From Cellulomonas fimi (GTDB lineage Bacteria > Actinomycetota > Actinomycetes > Actinomycetales > Cellulomonadaceae): a stretch of 64,000 nucleotides of DNA. The stretch covers positions 2,914,001 to 2,978,000 of the forward strand of contig NZ_CP110680.1 of the NCBI RefSeq assembly GCF_028583725.1, given 5' to 3'. This document shows positions 36,108 through 45,184 of this stretch, in pieces (position 1 is the first letter of the stretch; each line of letters opens with the position of its first letter). The notes under the pieces are model-generated. The model did not search any database. It was not told where the DNA came from and saw nothing but the letters and a program-made list of their open reading frames with translations. Made by a program: the position numbers and the translations under genes.

Positions 36108-37327
36108 GCCGTCACCTCCGCGGTCTCGTCCGCGGCCTCGTCCACGGTCTCGTCGACGCGGGAGGTCGTGGTCGGGAGCCCCGCCGCGCGGTCAGCGGGA
36201 ACGGCGACGGGGCGGTCGGGGTGGCCGACGTCGCGCGTCGGTCCGGGGCGGGGCCGTCGCGCCGCGCGGGCGGACAGCACCGCGACGACCGGGAACGCGA
36301 GGACGGCGAGGATGTTGCCGACGCCGCCGACCTGCACGACGACCGGCAGGTCGCGCGCGTCACCGACGGCGACCCGTAGCGCGAGCGTCAGGTGCAGCGC
36401 GACGAGCGGTCCGTACATCAGGGGGCGATACGGCAGCGCGCGGCGCAGCACGGCGGGCAGGATCACGGGCGCGTGCGCCATGACCATCGAGATCACGAAC
36501 CCGAGGAACACGGCGTGCAGCACCGCGTCGTACCCGGGCCCGGCGAGCTGCGGACCGCCCACGAGCCACAGCGCGCCCGCGACGGCGAGCCACGCGTACC
36601 CGGCGAGCATCGCGACGGCCATGAAGCGCGGCAGGCCGGTGGCCCGCACGGTGCGGCGCGCGACGTCGTACCGGACGAGGAAGGCGACGAGCACGAGCAG
36701 CACGACGCCCAGGGCCGCGTACCCGACGGCCGGCCACAGCAGCGCGAGCGCGGCCGCGACGGGGAACGCGAGGGACGCCCCCACGACGCCGCGCTCCGCG
36801 ACGGGCGGCGGTGCCGCGACGCGCATGAGCTCGAGCCGCTCGCCCGCGACGGTCAGCACGAGGAACCCCACCCACCACGGGACGAGCCGCGGGACGGGGA
36901 CGTCGCCGAGCCAGAGCACGGCCGACCCGACCGCCATCAGCGCGCCGAGGCCCTGCACGGCGACCGCGGCCGCGGCCTGGCGTCGCCACACCGCGCCGTA
37001 CAGGCCGACGAGCGCGACCGCCCCGCCGAGCTGCGCGGCACGTCCGGCGGCGAGCGGCAGCGGCGACAGCAGCAGGAGCCCGCCGACCCCCAGCAGCGCG
37101 GGGGCGGCGTAGCCGAGCAGGCGCCCGACCGCGACCGCGCGCTCGAGCGCGACGAGCGCACCGACGAAGCCGAGCACCATGAGCGCGCCGTGCACGTCGG
37201 GCAGCCGTTGCGTCGAGACGGGTGCCGGGAGCCCCAGCAGGACGAGCGCGGCGTCGAGACCCGCGAGCAGCGCGACCGCGACGGGGACCAGGAGGACGGT
37301 CCGTCCGCGCAGGCCAGGAGTATTCAC
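36104..37327 (-). CDS. Polytopic membrane protein partner of the nitrite reductase (NnrS-like)
   Basis: 407 residues with 11-12 helices and an acidic C-terminal tail. VHGALMVLGFVGALVALERAVAVG near the start and HAVFLGFVISMVMAHAPVILPAVL in the second half place conserved histidines in helices, as in the NnrS haem-copper proteins of nitric-oxide metabolism; I regard NnrS kinship as likely but not proven. It overlaps the nirK fusion by ATGA, so the two are made together. The GTG start at 37327 faces the regulator across an 86-base gap. Confidence 0.65.
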   Translation of the reverse strand: MNTPGLRGRTVLLVPVAVALLAGLDAALVLLGLPAPVSTQRLPDVHGALMVLGFVGALVALERAVAVGRLLGYAAPALLGVGGLLLLSPLPLAAGRAAQLGGAVALVGLYGAVWRRQAAAAVAVQGLGALMAVGSAVLWLGDVPVPRLVPWWVGFLVLTVAGERLELMRVAAPPPVAERGVVGASLAFPVAAALALLWPAVGYAALGVVLLVLVAFLVRYDVARRTVRATGLPRFMAVAMLAGYAWLAVAGALWLVGGPQLAGPGYDAVLHAVFLGFVISMVMAHAPVILPAVLRRALPYRPLMYGPLVALHLTLALRVAVGDARDLPVVVQVGGVGNILAVLAFPVVAVLSARAARRPRPGPTRDVGHPDRPVAVPADRAAGLPTTTSRVDETVDEAADETAEVTA

Positions 37328-37345
37328 GGCTCGACCGTAGATTTA

Positions 37346-37377
37346 CGTCCCTGGCCTGCGGATGGGACGGAGGTCCC
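37346..37377. promoter_or_regulatory. Divergent promoter region with GTCCC/GGGAC inverted repeats
   Basis: CGTCCC (37346-37351), 12 bases, GGGACG (37364-37369), then GTCCC (37373-37377): three copies in alternating orientation in the 86-base gap between the nitrite-reductase operon and the HTH regulator. This is a candidate binding site for that regulator. Confidence 0.45.
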
Positions 37378-37413
37378 GAGCCGGGTACGTCACTCCGCCT
37401 CGATGATCGGCGC

Positions 37414-38133
37414 ATGTCCCGACGCACCGCAGCGGCCCGCACGCTGGGCTCGGGCAGCCGCGTCGACCTGCTGCACCTGCTGCAGAGCGGCGGCCCGCAG
37501 ACGGTCGGCGAGCTCGCCGACCGCACCGGCCTGCACGAGAACACCGCACGCGAGCACCTGCAGCGCCTGGTCCTCGACGGGTTCGTGCACCGCGAGCCCG
37601 AGGTGCGCACGACGCGCGGCCGGCCGCGGATCGTCTACCGGGCCGTGACCTCGCAGGACGTGCGGACCGACCCGGTCGCCGCCCGCCGGCTGGAGGACGC
37701 GATCGCGGGCGCCGCGCTCAGCCGCGTGCTGCTCGCCGGGTACGGCAAGCCCGTCGCGTCGGTGCCCGAGACCGCCCGCGCCGCGGGCCGCGAGCTCGCG
37801 GCCCGCGCGGTCACCGCGGTGCACCCGCCGGCGCCGCGCACGTCGCCCGACGCGCCGCCCGAGCAGCGCCAGCTCGACGCACTGTCCGCGCACCTCGACC
37901 GGCTCGGCTTCGACCCCGACCTGGAGGACGACCCGCTGCGGTTCCACCTGTGGCGGTGCCCGTTCCTCGACCTCGCCCGCGAGCGCCCGGACGTCGTGTG
38001 CAGCGTGCACCTGGGCCTCGCGCAGGGCGTGCTCGACGCCGTCGGCGGCCCCGTCGAGGCGGCGGAGCTCCACCCGTTCGTCGAGCCCCACCACTGCGTC
38101 CTCAACCTCCGGTCGGCGACCTCCTCCTGCTGA
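37414..38133 (+). CDS. HTH regulator with C-terminal Cys cluster (SufR/ArnR-like)
   Basis: 239 residues. SRVDLLHLLQSGGPQTVGELADRTGLHENTAREHLQRLVLDGFVHREPEVRTTRGRPRIVYRAV is a winged helix. The C-terminal half has WRCPF (C182), VVCSVHLG (C196, H199) and HHCVLN (C228), a spacing like that of Fe-S binding SufR and of the ArnR repressor of corynebacterial nar genes, which I recall as Fe-S based. Position between the nirK pair and narK suggests it senses NO or redox state and controls both sides. The final Cys is at 239. The binding metal is inference. Confidence 0.8.
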   Translation: MSRRTAAARTLGSGSRVDLLHLLQSGGPQTVGELADRTGLHENTAREHLQRLVLDGFVHREPEVRTTRGRPRIVYRAVTSQDVRTDPVAARRLEDAIAGAALSRVLLAGYGKPVASVPETARAAGRELAARAVTAVHPPAPRTSPDAPPEQRQLDALSAHLDRLGFDPDLEDDPLRFHLWRCPFLDLARERPDVVCSVHLGLAQGVLDAVGGPVEAAELHPFVEPHHCVLNLRSATSSC

Positions 38134-38378
38134 CCGCGACGCCCCGTGCGCCGGCTCGCCGCCGCGACACGGTCGTCACCGCCGCCGAACGCACCATCAC
38201 ACGCGTCTCGCCCGCCCGGGACGCGCGTGACGTTGCGTTCGCGGTCCGTTCTCCGGCCGAGCGGCTTTTCCACGGCACTCCTGGTGGAGCGGCCGCCGGG
38301 TGGGTCGCGATGCTCACGCCGAGGGGACCGGCACCGGTGCCCGGCGCCACACCCCGGCGCACGCACGAGGAGGACCCT
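38134..38378 (+). promoter_or_regulatory. 245-base region ahead of narK
   Basis: This region holds the narK promoter. I see GGGACG once (38218-38223), the sequence of the regulator's candidate site but without the paired half, and the strong ribosome site GAGGAGGA just before the ATG. No FNR-like TTGAT-N4-ATCAA box and no attenuator hairpin is evident. Confidence 0.4.
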
Positions 38379-39686
38379 ATGGCGGCAACGACGGCGCTCG
38401 CGCCCGACCTGGCGAACTGGAACCCCGAGGACGAGTCCACGTGGGACAAGAAGCTCGCGTGGCGCACGCTCTGGATCACGACCTACAACCTGACGCTCGC
38501 GTTCTGCGTCTGGTACCTCGTGAGCGCGATCGCGCCCCGGCTCAACGTCATCGGGTACGACCTGTCGAAGGAGCAGCTGTACTGGCTGGTCGCGATCCCG
38601 GGGCTCGCGGGCGGGCTGTTCCGCATGGCGTACACGTTCCTGCCGCCGATGCTGGGGACGCGCACGCTGGTCGGTGGCACCGCGACGCTCATGCTGCTGC
38701 CGATGGCCGGCTGGACGATGGCGGTCCGCGACCCGTCCACCCCGTACGCCATGCTGCTGCTGCTCGCGGTCGCGGCGGGCATCGGCGGTGGGGCGTTCGC
38801 GGGGTTCATGCCCTCGACGAGCTACTTCTTCCCGAAGCGGATGGCGGGCACGGCGCTCGGCCTGCAGGCGGGCCTCGGCAACTTCGGCGTGAGCCTCATC
38901 CAGTTCCTCGTGCCGTGGGTCATCGGCTTCGGGCTGCTGGGCACGGCGGCGCTGACGCCGCAGCAGAAGGCCGAGGGCGGCCAGATGTGGCTGCACAACG
39001 CGGGCCTGGTGCTCGTGCCGTGGGTGCTGCTGGGCATCGGGCTCGCCGCGCTCTACCTCAAGCGCGTGCCGGTCACGGCGAACATCCGTGAGCAGCTCGA
39101 CATCTTCCGCGACAAGCACACGTGGTTCATGACGGCGATCTACGTCATGACGTTCGGCGCGTTCTCCGGGTTCGCCGCGCAGCTCGGCCTGCTGACGCTC
39201 AACCTGTTCGGCGGGTTCGAGCACGCGCCCGACCCGCTGAAGTTCGCGTTCCTCGGCCCGCTCCTCGGCTCGATCACGCGCGCCGCGTGGGGTCCGCTGT
39301 GCGACCGGTTCGGCGGCGCCGTGTGGACGCTCGTGTCGGGCATCGGCATGACCGTGAGCACCGTCTTCACGCTGTTCTTCCTGCGCCCGACGGACACGGC
39401 CTCGTTCGGCTGGTTCCTCGCGGGGATGCTGCTGATCTTCACGTTCGCGGGCATCGGCAACGCGGGCACGTTCAAGCAGATGCCGATGATCTTCGACCGC
39501 CGGCGTGCGGGCGGTGTCATCGGGTTCACGTCCGCGTGCGCGGCGTTCGGCCCGTTCCTCGTCGGCATGGCGCTGTCCGCGTGGTCGCCGACCGCGTTCT
39601 TCGTCGGCTGCGCCGTCTACTTCGCGGCCTGCACCGTCCTGACCTGGGTGCAGTACGCGCGTCCCGGCGCCCCGCGCCCCAGCTGA
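38379..39686 (+). CDS. narK: Nitrate/nitrite transporter NarK
   Basis: 435 residues, 12 helices of the MFS fold. GGTATLMLLPMAGW, GIGGGAFAGFMPSTSYFFPKRMAGTALGLQAGLGNFGVSLIQF is the conserved nitrate signature of the NarK family, and GIGNAGTFKQMPMIFDRRRAGGVIGFTSACAAFGPFLVG is the second. It brings in nitrate and/or expels nitrite at the membrane. The ATG follows GAGGAGGA. It is the first gene of narK-narGHJI-DUF2249 and the spacing to narG (31 bases) suggests one operon. Confidence 0.95.
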   Translation: MAATTALAPDLANWNPEDESTWDKKLAWRTLWITTYNLTLAFCVWYLVSAIAPRLNVIGYDLSKEQLYWLVAIPGLAGGLFRMAYTFLPPMLGTRTLVGGTATLMLLPMAGWTMAVRDPSTPYAMLLLLAVAAGIGGGAFAGFMPSTSYFFPKRMAGTALGLQAGLGNFGVSLIQFLVPWVIGFGLLGTAALTPQQKAEGGQMWLHNAGLVLVPWVLLGIGLAALYLKRVPVTANIREQLDIFRDKHTWFMTAIYVMTFGAFSGFAAQLGLLTLNLFGGFEHAPDPLKFAFLGPLLGSITRAAWGPLCDRFGGAVWTLVSGIGMTVSTVFTLFFLRPTDTASFGWFLAGMLLIFTFAGIGNAGTFKQMPMIFDRRRAGGVIGFTSACAAFGPFLVGMALSAWSPTAFFVGCAVYFAACTVLTWVQYARPGAPRPS

Positions 39687-39717
39687 CCCGGTCCGCCCTC
39701 GCCCCCCGGAGGTCCCC

Positions 39718-42700
39718 GTGCCCGCACGTCATCAGCCCACCGGTCCCGCCTCGTCCGCGGCCGGCACCGACAACCGCGCGATCGACGCGCTGCTCACGGT
39801 CGGGTCGCGCCTGCGGCCGGGCACCGTCTCGACGGACCTGCGCAGCCTGTTCCTCGAGGGCGGCCGGAAGGGCGACGCGTTCTACCGGGACCGCTGGTCG
39901 CACGACAAGGTGGTGCGGTCGACGCACGGCGTGAACTGCACGGGCTCGTGCTCGTGGCAGGTGTACGTCAAGGACGGCATCATCACGTGGGAGACGCAGC
40001 AGACCGACTACCCGACGGTCGGCCCGGACTCCCCCGAGTACGAGCCGCGGGGCTGCCCGCGGGGCGCGTCGTTCTCCTGGTACACGTACTCGCCGACACG
40101 CGTCCGGTACCCGTACGTGCGCGGCGTGCTGCTGCGGGCGTACCGCGAGGCGAAGGCCCGCACGGGCGACCCGGTCGCCGCGTGGGCGCAGGTGACGTCC
40201 GACCCGGAGACCGCGCGCGCGTACAAGGCGGCGCGCGGCAAGGGCGGGCTGGTCCGGGCGACGTGGGACGAGGCCGCCGAGATCGTCGCGGCCGCGCACG
40301 TGCACACGATCAAGGAGTACGGGCCGGACCGCGTCGCGGGCTTCTCCCCCATCCCGGCGATGTCGATGGTGTCGCACGGGTCGGGCGCGCGGTTCGTGTC
40401 GATGCTCGGCGGGACGATGCTGTCGTTCTACGACTGGTACGCCGACCTGCCCGTCGCGTCGCCGCAGGTGTTCGGCGACCAGACGGACGTCCCGGAGTCG
40501 GCGGACTGGTGGAACGCGTCGTACCTGGTCATGTGGGGCTCCAACGTCCCGGTGACCCGCACGCCCGACGCGCACTTCCTCGCCGAGGCGCGCTACCGCG
40601 GGCAGAAGGTCGTCGCGGTCTCCCCCGACTACGCGGCCAACACCAAGCTCGCCGACGAGTGGCTCGCCCCGCACCCGGGCACGGACGGCGCGCTCGCGTT
40701 CGCGATGGGGCACGTGGTGCTCCGCGAGTTCCTCGTCGAGAAGCGCACGGCGCGGTTCGTCGACTACCTGCAGAAGTACACCGACGCGCCGCACCTCATC
40801 ACGCTCAAGCAGCGCGGCGACGCGTGGGTGCCGGACAAGTTCCTCACGGCCGACGCGCTCGGTGCCGCCGCGGGTGACGACGCCGGCGCGCGCGACGCCG
40901 CGTTCATGACCGTCGTGCTCGACGCCGACGGCACGCCGCACGTCCCGAACGGCTCGCTCGGTCGCCGGTTCGACCCCGCGCAGGAGGGCCGCTGGAACCT
41001 CGACCTGGGCGACGTCGAGCCGGTGCTCTCGGTCCGCGACCTCGACCCGGCGACGGCCGGGACACCCGAGGCCGTCGCCGTCGACCTGCCCCGCTTCGAC
41101 CTCGCCCCCGAGGCGGGTGCCGAGCACCAGGGCGGTGCGGGCGTCGTGCGCCGCGGCGTCCCGGTGACGCGCGTCGGCGGCCGGGTCGTCACGACCGTGT
41201 TCGACCTGCTGCTCGCGCAGTACGGCGTCGGCCGCGACGGCCTGCCCGGCGAGTGGCCGACCGGCTACGACGACGCGTCCACGCCCGGCACGCCCGCGTG
41301 GCAGGAGGAGATCACGTCGGTGCCCGCCGCGACGGCGGCACGGATCGGGCGTGAGCTCGCGCAGAACGCCGAGGACTCGGGCGGCCGCTCGATGATCCTC
41401 ATGGGTGCGGGCACCAACCACTGGTTCCACTCGGACACGATCTACCGCACGTTCCTCGCGCTCATGTCGATGACCGGCTGCCAGGGCGTCAACGGCGGCG
41501 GCTGGGCGCACTACGTCGGCCAGGAGAAGTGCCGACCCGTGACCGGGTGGGCGCAGTACGCGTTCGGGCTCGACTGGGTGCGGCCGCCGCGGCAGATGAT
41601 CGGCACCGCGTTCTGGTACCTCGCGACCGACCAGTGGCGGTACGACGGGCTGCCCGCCGACGCGCTCGCGTCGCCGCTCGCCGAGGGCCGGTTCGCGGGC
41701 CGCACGACCGCGGACTGCCTGGTCGAGAGCGCGAAGCGCGGCTGGATGCCGTCGTACCCGACGTTCGACCGCAACCCGCTGGACCTCGTCGCGGAGGCAC
41801 GGACGAAGGGCGTCGACCCGGCGCAGCACGTCGTCGACGAGCTCGCAGCGGGGCGGCTGCACTACGCGTGCGAGGACCCCGACGACCCCGCGAACTTCCC
41901 GCGCGTCCTCACGGTGTGGCGCGCGAACCTGCTCGGGTCGTCGGGCAAGGGCAACGAGTACTTCCTGCGGCACCTGCTCGGCACGGACTCCGCGGTGCGC
42001 GCACCCGAGTCGGAGCCGGGACGCCGGCCGGAGTCGATGACGTGGCGCGACGAGGCGCCGCGCGGGAAGCTCGACCTGCTGGTCACGAGCGACTTCCGGA
42101 TGACGTCGACGACGCTGTTCAGCGACGTCGTGCTCCCCGCGGCGACCTGGTACGAGAAGCACGACCTGTCGACGACGGACATGCACCCGTACGTGCACTC
42201 GTTCAACCCGGCGATCGCGCCGCCGTGGCAGACGCGCACCGACTTCGACGTCTTCCACACGCTCGCCCGGGCGTTCCAGACGCTCGCCGCTGACCACCTC
42301 GGCACGCGCGAGGACCTCGTCGCCGTGCCGCTGCTGCACGACACCCCCGACGAGCTCGCGACGCCGCACGGCGCGGTGCCGGAGTCGATGGGCCTGGTCC
42401 CGGGCGTCTCGATGCCGAGACTCGTGGTCGTCGAGCGGGACTACGGCACGCTCGCCGACCGGTGGGCGGCGCTCGGGCCGCTCACCGCCCGCGCGGGGAT
42501 GGTGACCAAGGGCGTCGCGTTCTCGCCCGACGTCGAGGTCGCCGAGCTGGGCCGCGTCAACGGTCTCGTGCGATCGGGCGCGGCGGCAGGCCAGCCGCGC
42601 CTCGACGACGCGCGCCACGTGTGCGAGGCGATCCTCGCGCTGTCCGGCACGACGAACGGCCGGCTCGCGGTGCAGGGGTTCGAGCGCGTCGAGAAGCGCA

Positions 42701-43497
42701 CGGGCACCGAGCTCGCGTCGCTGGCCCGCGACCACGAGGGCAAGCGGATCACGTTCCCCGACGTGCAGGCGCGGCCCGTGCCGGTCGTGACGTCGCCCGA
42801 GTGGTCGGGGTCCGAGCACGGCGGTCGGCGGTACTCGGCGTTCACGATCAACGTCGAGCACCTCAAGCCGTGGCACACGCTCACGGGCCGCCAGCACTTC
42901 TTCCTCGACCACGACTGGATGAGCGAGCTCGGCGAGAACCTGCCGGTCTACCGGCCGCCGCTCGACCTGCACCGGCTGTTCGGCGACGCGCGCCCGGGGT
43001 CGACGGCCGCGTCCGGGGCGCCCGGGTCCGACGGGCACGCCGAGGTCGCCGTCCGCTACCTGACCCCGCACTCGAAGTGGTCGATCCACTCCGAGTACCA
43101 GGACAACCTCCACATGCTCACGCTGTCGCGCGGCGGCCCGACGATCTGGATGTCCCCGCAGGACGCGGCGACCATCGGCGTCACCGACAACGAGTGGGTC
43201 GAGGCGTACAACCGCAACGGCGTCGTCGTCGCGCGGGCCGTCGTCTCGCACCGCATGCCCGCCGGGACGGTGTTCATGTACCACGCCAAGGACCGCACGG
43301 TGGACGTCCCCCGCTCGGAGACGTCGGGCCTGCGTGGCGGGATCCACAACTCGCTGACGCGCGTGCTGCTCAAGCCGAGCCACCTCGTCGGCGGGTACGC
43401 GCAGTTGTCGTTCGCGTTCAACTACCTCGGCCCGACGGGCAACCAGCGCGACGAGGTCACCACCATCCGCCGCCGGTCCCAGGAGGTGACGTACTGA
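39718..43497 (+). CDS. narG: Respiratory nitrate reductase, alpha subunit
   Basis: 1259 residues, normal NarG length. STHGVNCTGSCSWQVYVK has the H70-C74-C78 cluster ligands and C113 completes the FS0 [4Fe-4S] set with the spacing of E. coli NarG. SFYDWYADLP gives the molybdenum ligand D239. It holds the bis-MGD cofactor and reduces nitrate to nitrite on the cytoplasmic face. The GTG at 39718 follows CCGGAGG. There is no twin-arginine signal, so the protein stays inside, as expected for NarG. It is followed by narH after one base. Confidence 0.97.
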   Translation: MPARHQPTGPASSAAGTDNRAIDALLTVGSRLRPGTVSTDLRSLFLEGGRKGDAFYRDRWSHDKVVRSTHGVNCTGSCSWQVYVKDGIITWETQQTDYPTVGPDSPEYEPRGCPRGASFSWYTYSPTRVRYPYVRGVLLRAYREAKARTGDPVAAWAQVTSDPETARAYKAARGKGGLVRATWDEAAEIVAAAHVHTIKEYGPDRVAGFSPIPAMSMVSHGSGARFVSMLGGTMLSFYDWYADLPVASPQVFGDQTDVPESADWWNASYLVMWGSNVPVTRTPDAHFLAEARYRGQKVVAVSPDYAANTKLADEWLAPHPGTDGALAFAMGHVVLREFLVEKRTARFVDYLQKYTDAPHLITLKQRGDAWVPDKFLTADALGAAAGDDAGARDAAFMTVVLDADGTPHVPNGSLGRRFDPAQEGRWNLDLGDVEPVLSVRDLDPATAGTPEAVAVDLPRFDLAPEAGAEHQGGAGVVRRGVPVTRVGGRVVTTVFDLLLAQYGVGRDGLPGEWPTGYDDASTPGTPAWQEEITSVPAATAARIGRELAQNAEDSGGRSMILMGAGTNHWFHSDTIYRTFLALMSMTGCQGVNGGGWAHYVGQEKCRPVTGWAQYAFGLDWVRPPRQMIGTAFWYLATDQWRYDGLPADALASPLAEGRFAGRTTADCLVESAKRGWMPSYPTFDRNPLDLVAEARTKGVDPAQHVVDELAAGRLHYACEDPDDPANFPRVLTVWRANLLGSSGKGNEYFLRHLLGTDSAVRAPESEPGRRPESMTWRDEAPRGKLDLLVTSDFRMTSTTLFSDVVLPAATWYEKHDLSTTDMHPYVHSFNPAIAPPWQTRTDFDVFHTLARAFQTLAADHLGTREDLVAVPLLHDTPDELATPHGAVPESMGLVPGVSMPRLVVVERDYGTLADRWAALGPLTARAGMVTKGVAFSPDVEVAELGRVNGLVRSGAAAGQPRLDDARHVCEAILALSGTTNGRLAVQGFERVEKRTGTELASLARDHEGKRITFPDVQARPVPVVTSPEWSGSEHGGRRYSAFTINVEHLKPWHTLTGRQHFFLDHDWMSELGENLPVYRPPLDLHRLFGDARPGSTAASGAPGSDGHAEVAVRYLTPHSKWSIHSEYQDNLHMLTLSRGGPTIWMSPQDAATIGVTDNEWVEAYNRNGVVVARAVVSHRMPAGTVFMYHAKDRTVDVPRSETSGLRGGIHNSLTRVLLKPSHLVGGYAQLSFAFNYLGPTGNQRDEVTTIRRRSQEVTY

Positions 43498-43498
43498 C

Positions 43499-45184
43499 AT
43501 GCGAGTCATGGCGCAGATGGCGATGGTCATGAACCTCGACAAGTGCATCGGGTGCCACACGTGCTCGGTGACCTGCAAGCAGGCGTGGACGAACCGCGCG
43601 GGCGTCGAGTACGTCTGGTTCAACAACGTCGAGACGCGGCCCGGCCAGGGCTACCCGCGCACGTACGAGGACCAGGACCGCTGGGGCGGCGGGTGGGTCC
43701 GCAACAAGAAGGGCCGGTTGCGCCTGCGCTCGGGCGGCCGGTTCACCAAGCTGTCGCACATCTTCGCCAACCCCCGGCTCCCCGAGGTGCGCGATTACTA
43801 CGAGCCATGGACGTACGACTACGACGTCCTGCTGTCGGCGCCGCAGGGCGAGCACACACCCGTCGCCCGGCCGAAGTCCCTGCTCACCGGCGAGGACACG
43901 AAGATCACGTGGTCGGCGAACTGGGACGACGACCTCGGCGGCTCCGCGGCGACGATGGAGAAGGACCCGGTCCTCGCGCAGATGAGCGACCGCGTGAAGG
44001 CCGAGCTCGAGAGCGCCTTCATGTTCTACCTGCCGCGCATCTGCGAGCACTGCCTCAACCCGTCGTGCGTCGCGTCGTGCCCGTCGGGCGCGATGTACAA
44101 GCGCGCGGAGGACGGCATCGTGCTCGTCGACCAGGACGCGTGCCGCGGCTGGCGCATGTGCGTGTCGGGCTGCCCGTACAAGAAGGTCTACTTCAACCAC
44201 GTCACCGGCAAGGCCGAGAAGTGCACGCTGTGCTACCCGCGCCTCGAGGTCGGGCTGCCGACGGTGTGCTCGGAGACGTGCGTCGGGCGCCTGCGGTACC
44301 TCGGGCTCGTGCTCTACGACGCCGACCGCGTGCTGGAGGCCGCGTCGGTCGAGGACCCGCACGAGCTCCTCGCGGCGCAGCGGTCCGTGCTGCTCGACCC
44401 GTCCGACCCCGAGGTGATGGCCGCCGCCGAGCGCGACGGGGTGCCGCACGACTGGGTCCTCGCCGCGCAGCGCTCGCCCGTGTGGGCGCTGATCTCGCGG
44501 TTCGAGGTCGCGCTGCCGCTGCACCCCGAGTACCGGACGCTCCCGATGGTCTGGTACGTGCCGCCGCTGTCGCCGGTGGTCGACGTCGTGTCGGGGTCGG
44601 GCAACGACGGCGAGGACGCGCGCACGCTGTTCGCCGCGATCGAGCGGCTGCGCATCCCCGTCGAGTACCTGGCCGGGCTGTTCACCGCGGGCGACACGCG
44701 TCCGGTGACGGCCGTGCTGCGGCGGCTCGCGGCGATGCGCGCGCACATGCGCAACGTCAACCTCGGCGTGGAGCAGGACCCGCGCATCGCCGCCGCCGTC
44801 GGGATGACCGGCGACGAGGTCGAGGCGATGTACCGCCTGCTCGCGATCGCGAAGTACGAGGACCGCTACGTCGTCCCGCCCGCGCACGCCGAGTCGGCCC
44901 GGGCGCTCGACGAGATCGCCGAGGGCGGCCTGGGGTGCTCGCTCGACGGCGCGGGCGGTCCTGGCATGGGCGGTCCGCGGGCGCGCGGCGAGCGGCCCGC
45001 CGCGCTCGCGCAGCCGGCCGTGGGCGTCGAGTCGTTCCACCCGTCGACGTCGGGGTCCGCGTCGGACCGCCCGGCACGCGTCAACCTGCTCAACTGGGGC
45101 GGCGACAAGCGCGAGGCAGGCCTCTTCCCGCCCACGCAGGGGCAGCCCGGCTACGGCGACGGCCCGACGGGAGCGCACGCATGA
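43499..45184 (+). CDS. narH: Respiratory nitrate reductase, beta subunit
   Basis: 561 residues. CIGCHTCSVTCKQAW (C16, C19, C22, C26) starts the Fe-S clusters; CEHCLNPSCVASCPSG, CRGWRMCVSGCP and CTLC/CSETC complete four clusters. The Trp in CRGW replaces a Cys, giving the [3Fe-4S] cluster of NarH. It passes electrons from NarI to NarG. The ATG lies one base past the narG stop, and the end overlaps narJ (ATGA). The acidic C-terminal tail contains a Gly-rich stretch of no known role. Confidence 0.97.
   Translation: MRVMAQMAMVMNLDKCIGCHTCSVTCKQAWTNRAGVEYVWFNNVETRPGQGYPRTYEDQDRWGGGWVRNKKGRLRLRSGGRFTKLSHIFANPRLPEVRDYYEPWTYDYDVLLSAPQGEHTPVARPKSLLTGEDTKITWSANWDDDLGGSAATMEKDPVLAQMSDRVKAELESAFMFYLPRICEHCLNPSCVASCPSGAMYKRAEDGIVLVDQDACRGWRMCVSGCPYKKVYFNHVTGKAEKCTLCYPRLEVGLPTVCSETCVGRLRYLGLVLYDADRVLEAASVEDPHELLAAQRSVLLDPSDPEVMAAAERDGVPHDWVLAAQRSPVWALISRFEVALPLHPEYRTLPMVWYVPPLSPVVDVVSGSGNDGEDARTLFAAIERLRIPVEYLAGLFTAGDTRPVTAVLRRLAAMRAHMRNVNLGVEQDPRIAAAVGMTGDEVEAMYRLLAIAKYEDRYVVPPAHAESARALDEIAEGGLGCSLDGAGGPGMGGPRARGERPAALAQPAVGVESFHPSTSGSASDRPARVNLLNWGGDKREAGLFPPTQGQPGYGDGPTGAHA

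Noticed and set aside
32097..37112. A 1671-codon open frame on the plus strand
   Set aside because: It lies antisense to the amidohydrolase, nirK fusion and membrane gene; composition is dominated by Arg, Asp, Val and Gly with no domain, as expected from GC-rich antisense DNA.
39526..43626. A 1366-codon open frame on the minus strand
   Set aside because: It is the antisense of narG, whose active-site and Fe-S motifs are intact; no recognisable domain in the shadow frame.
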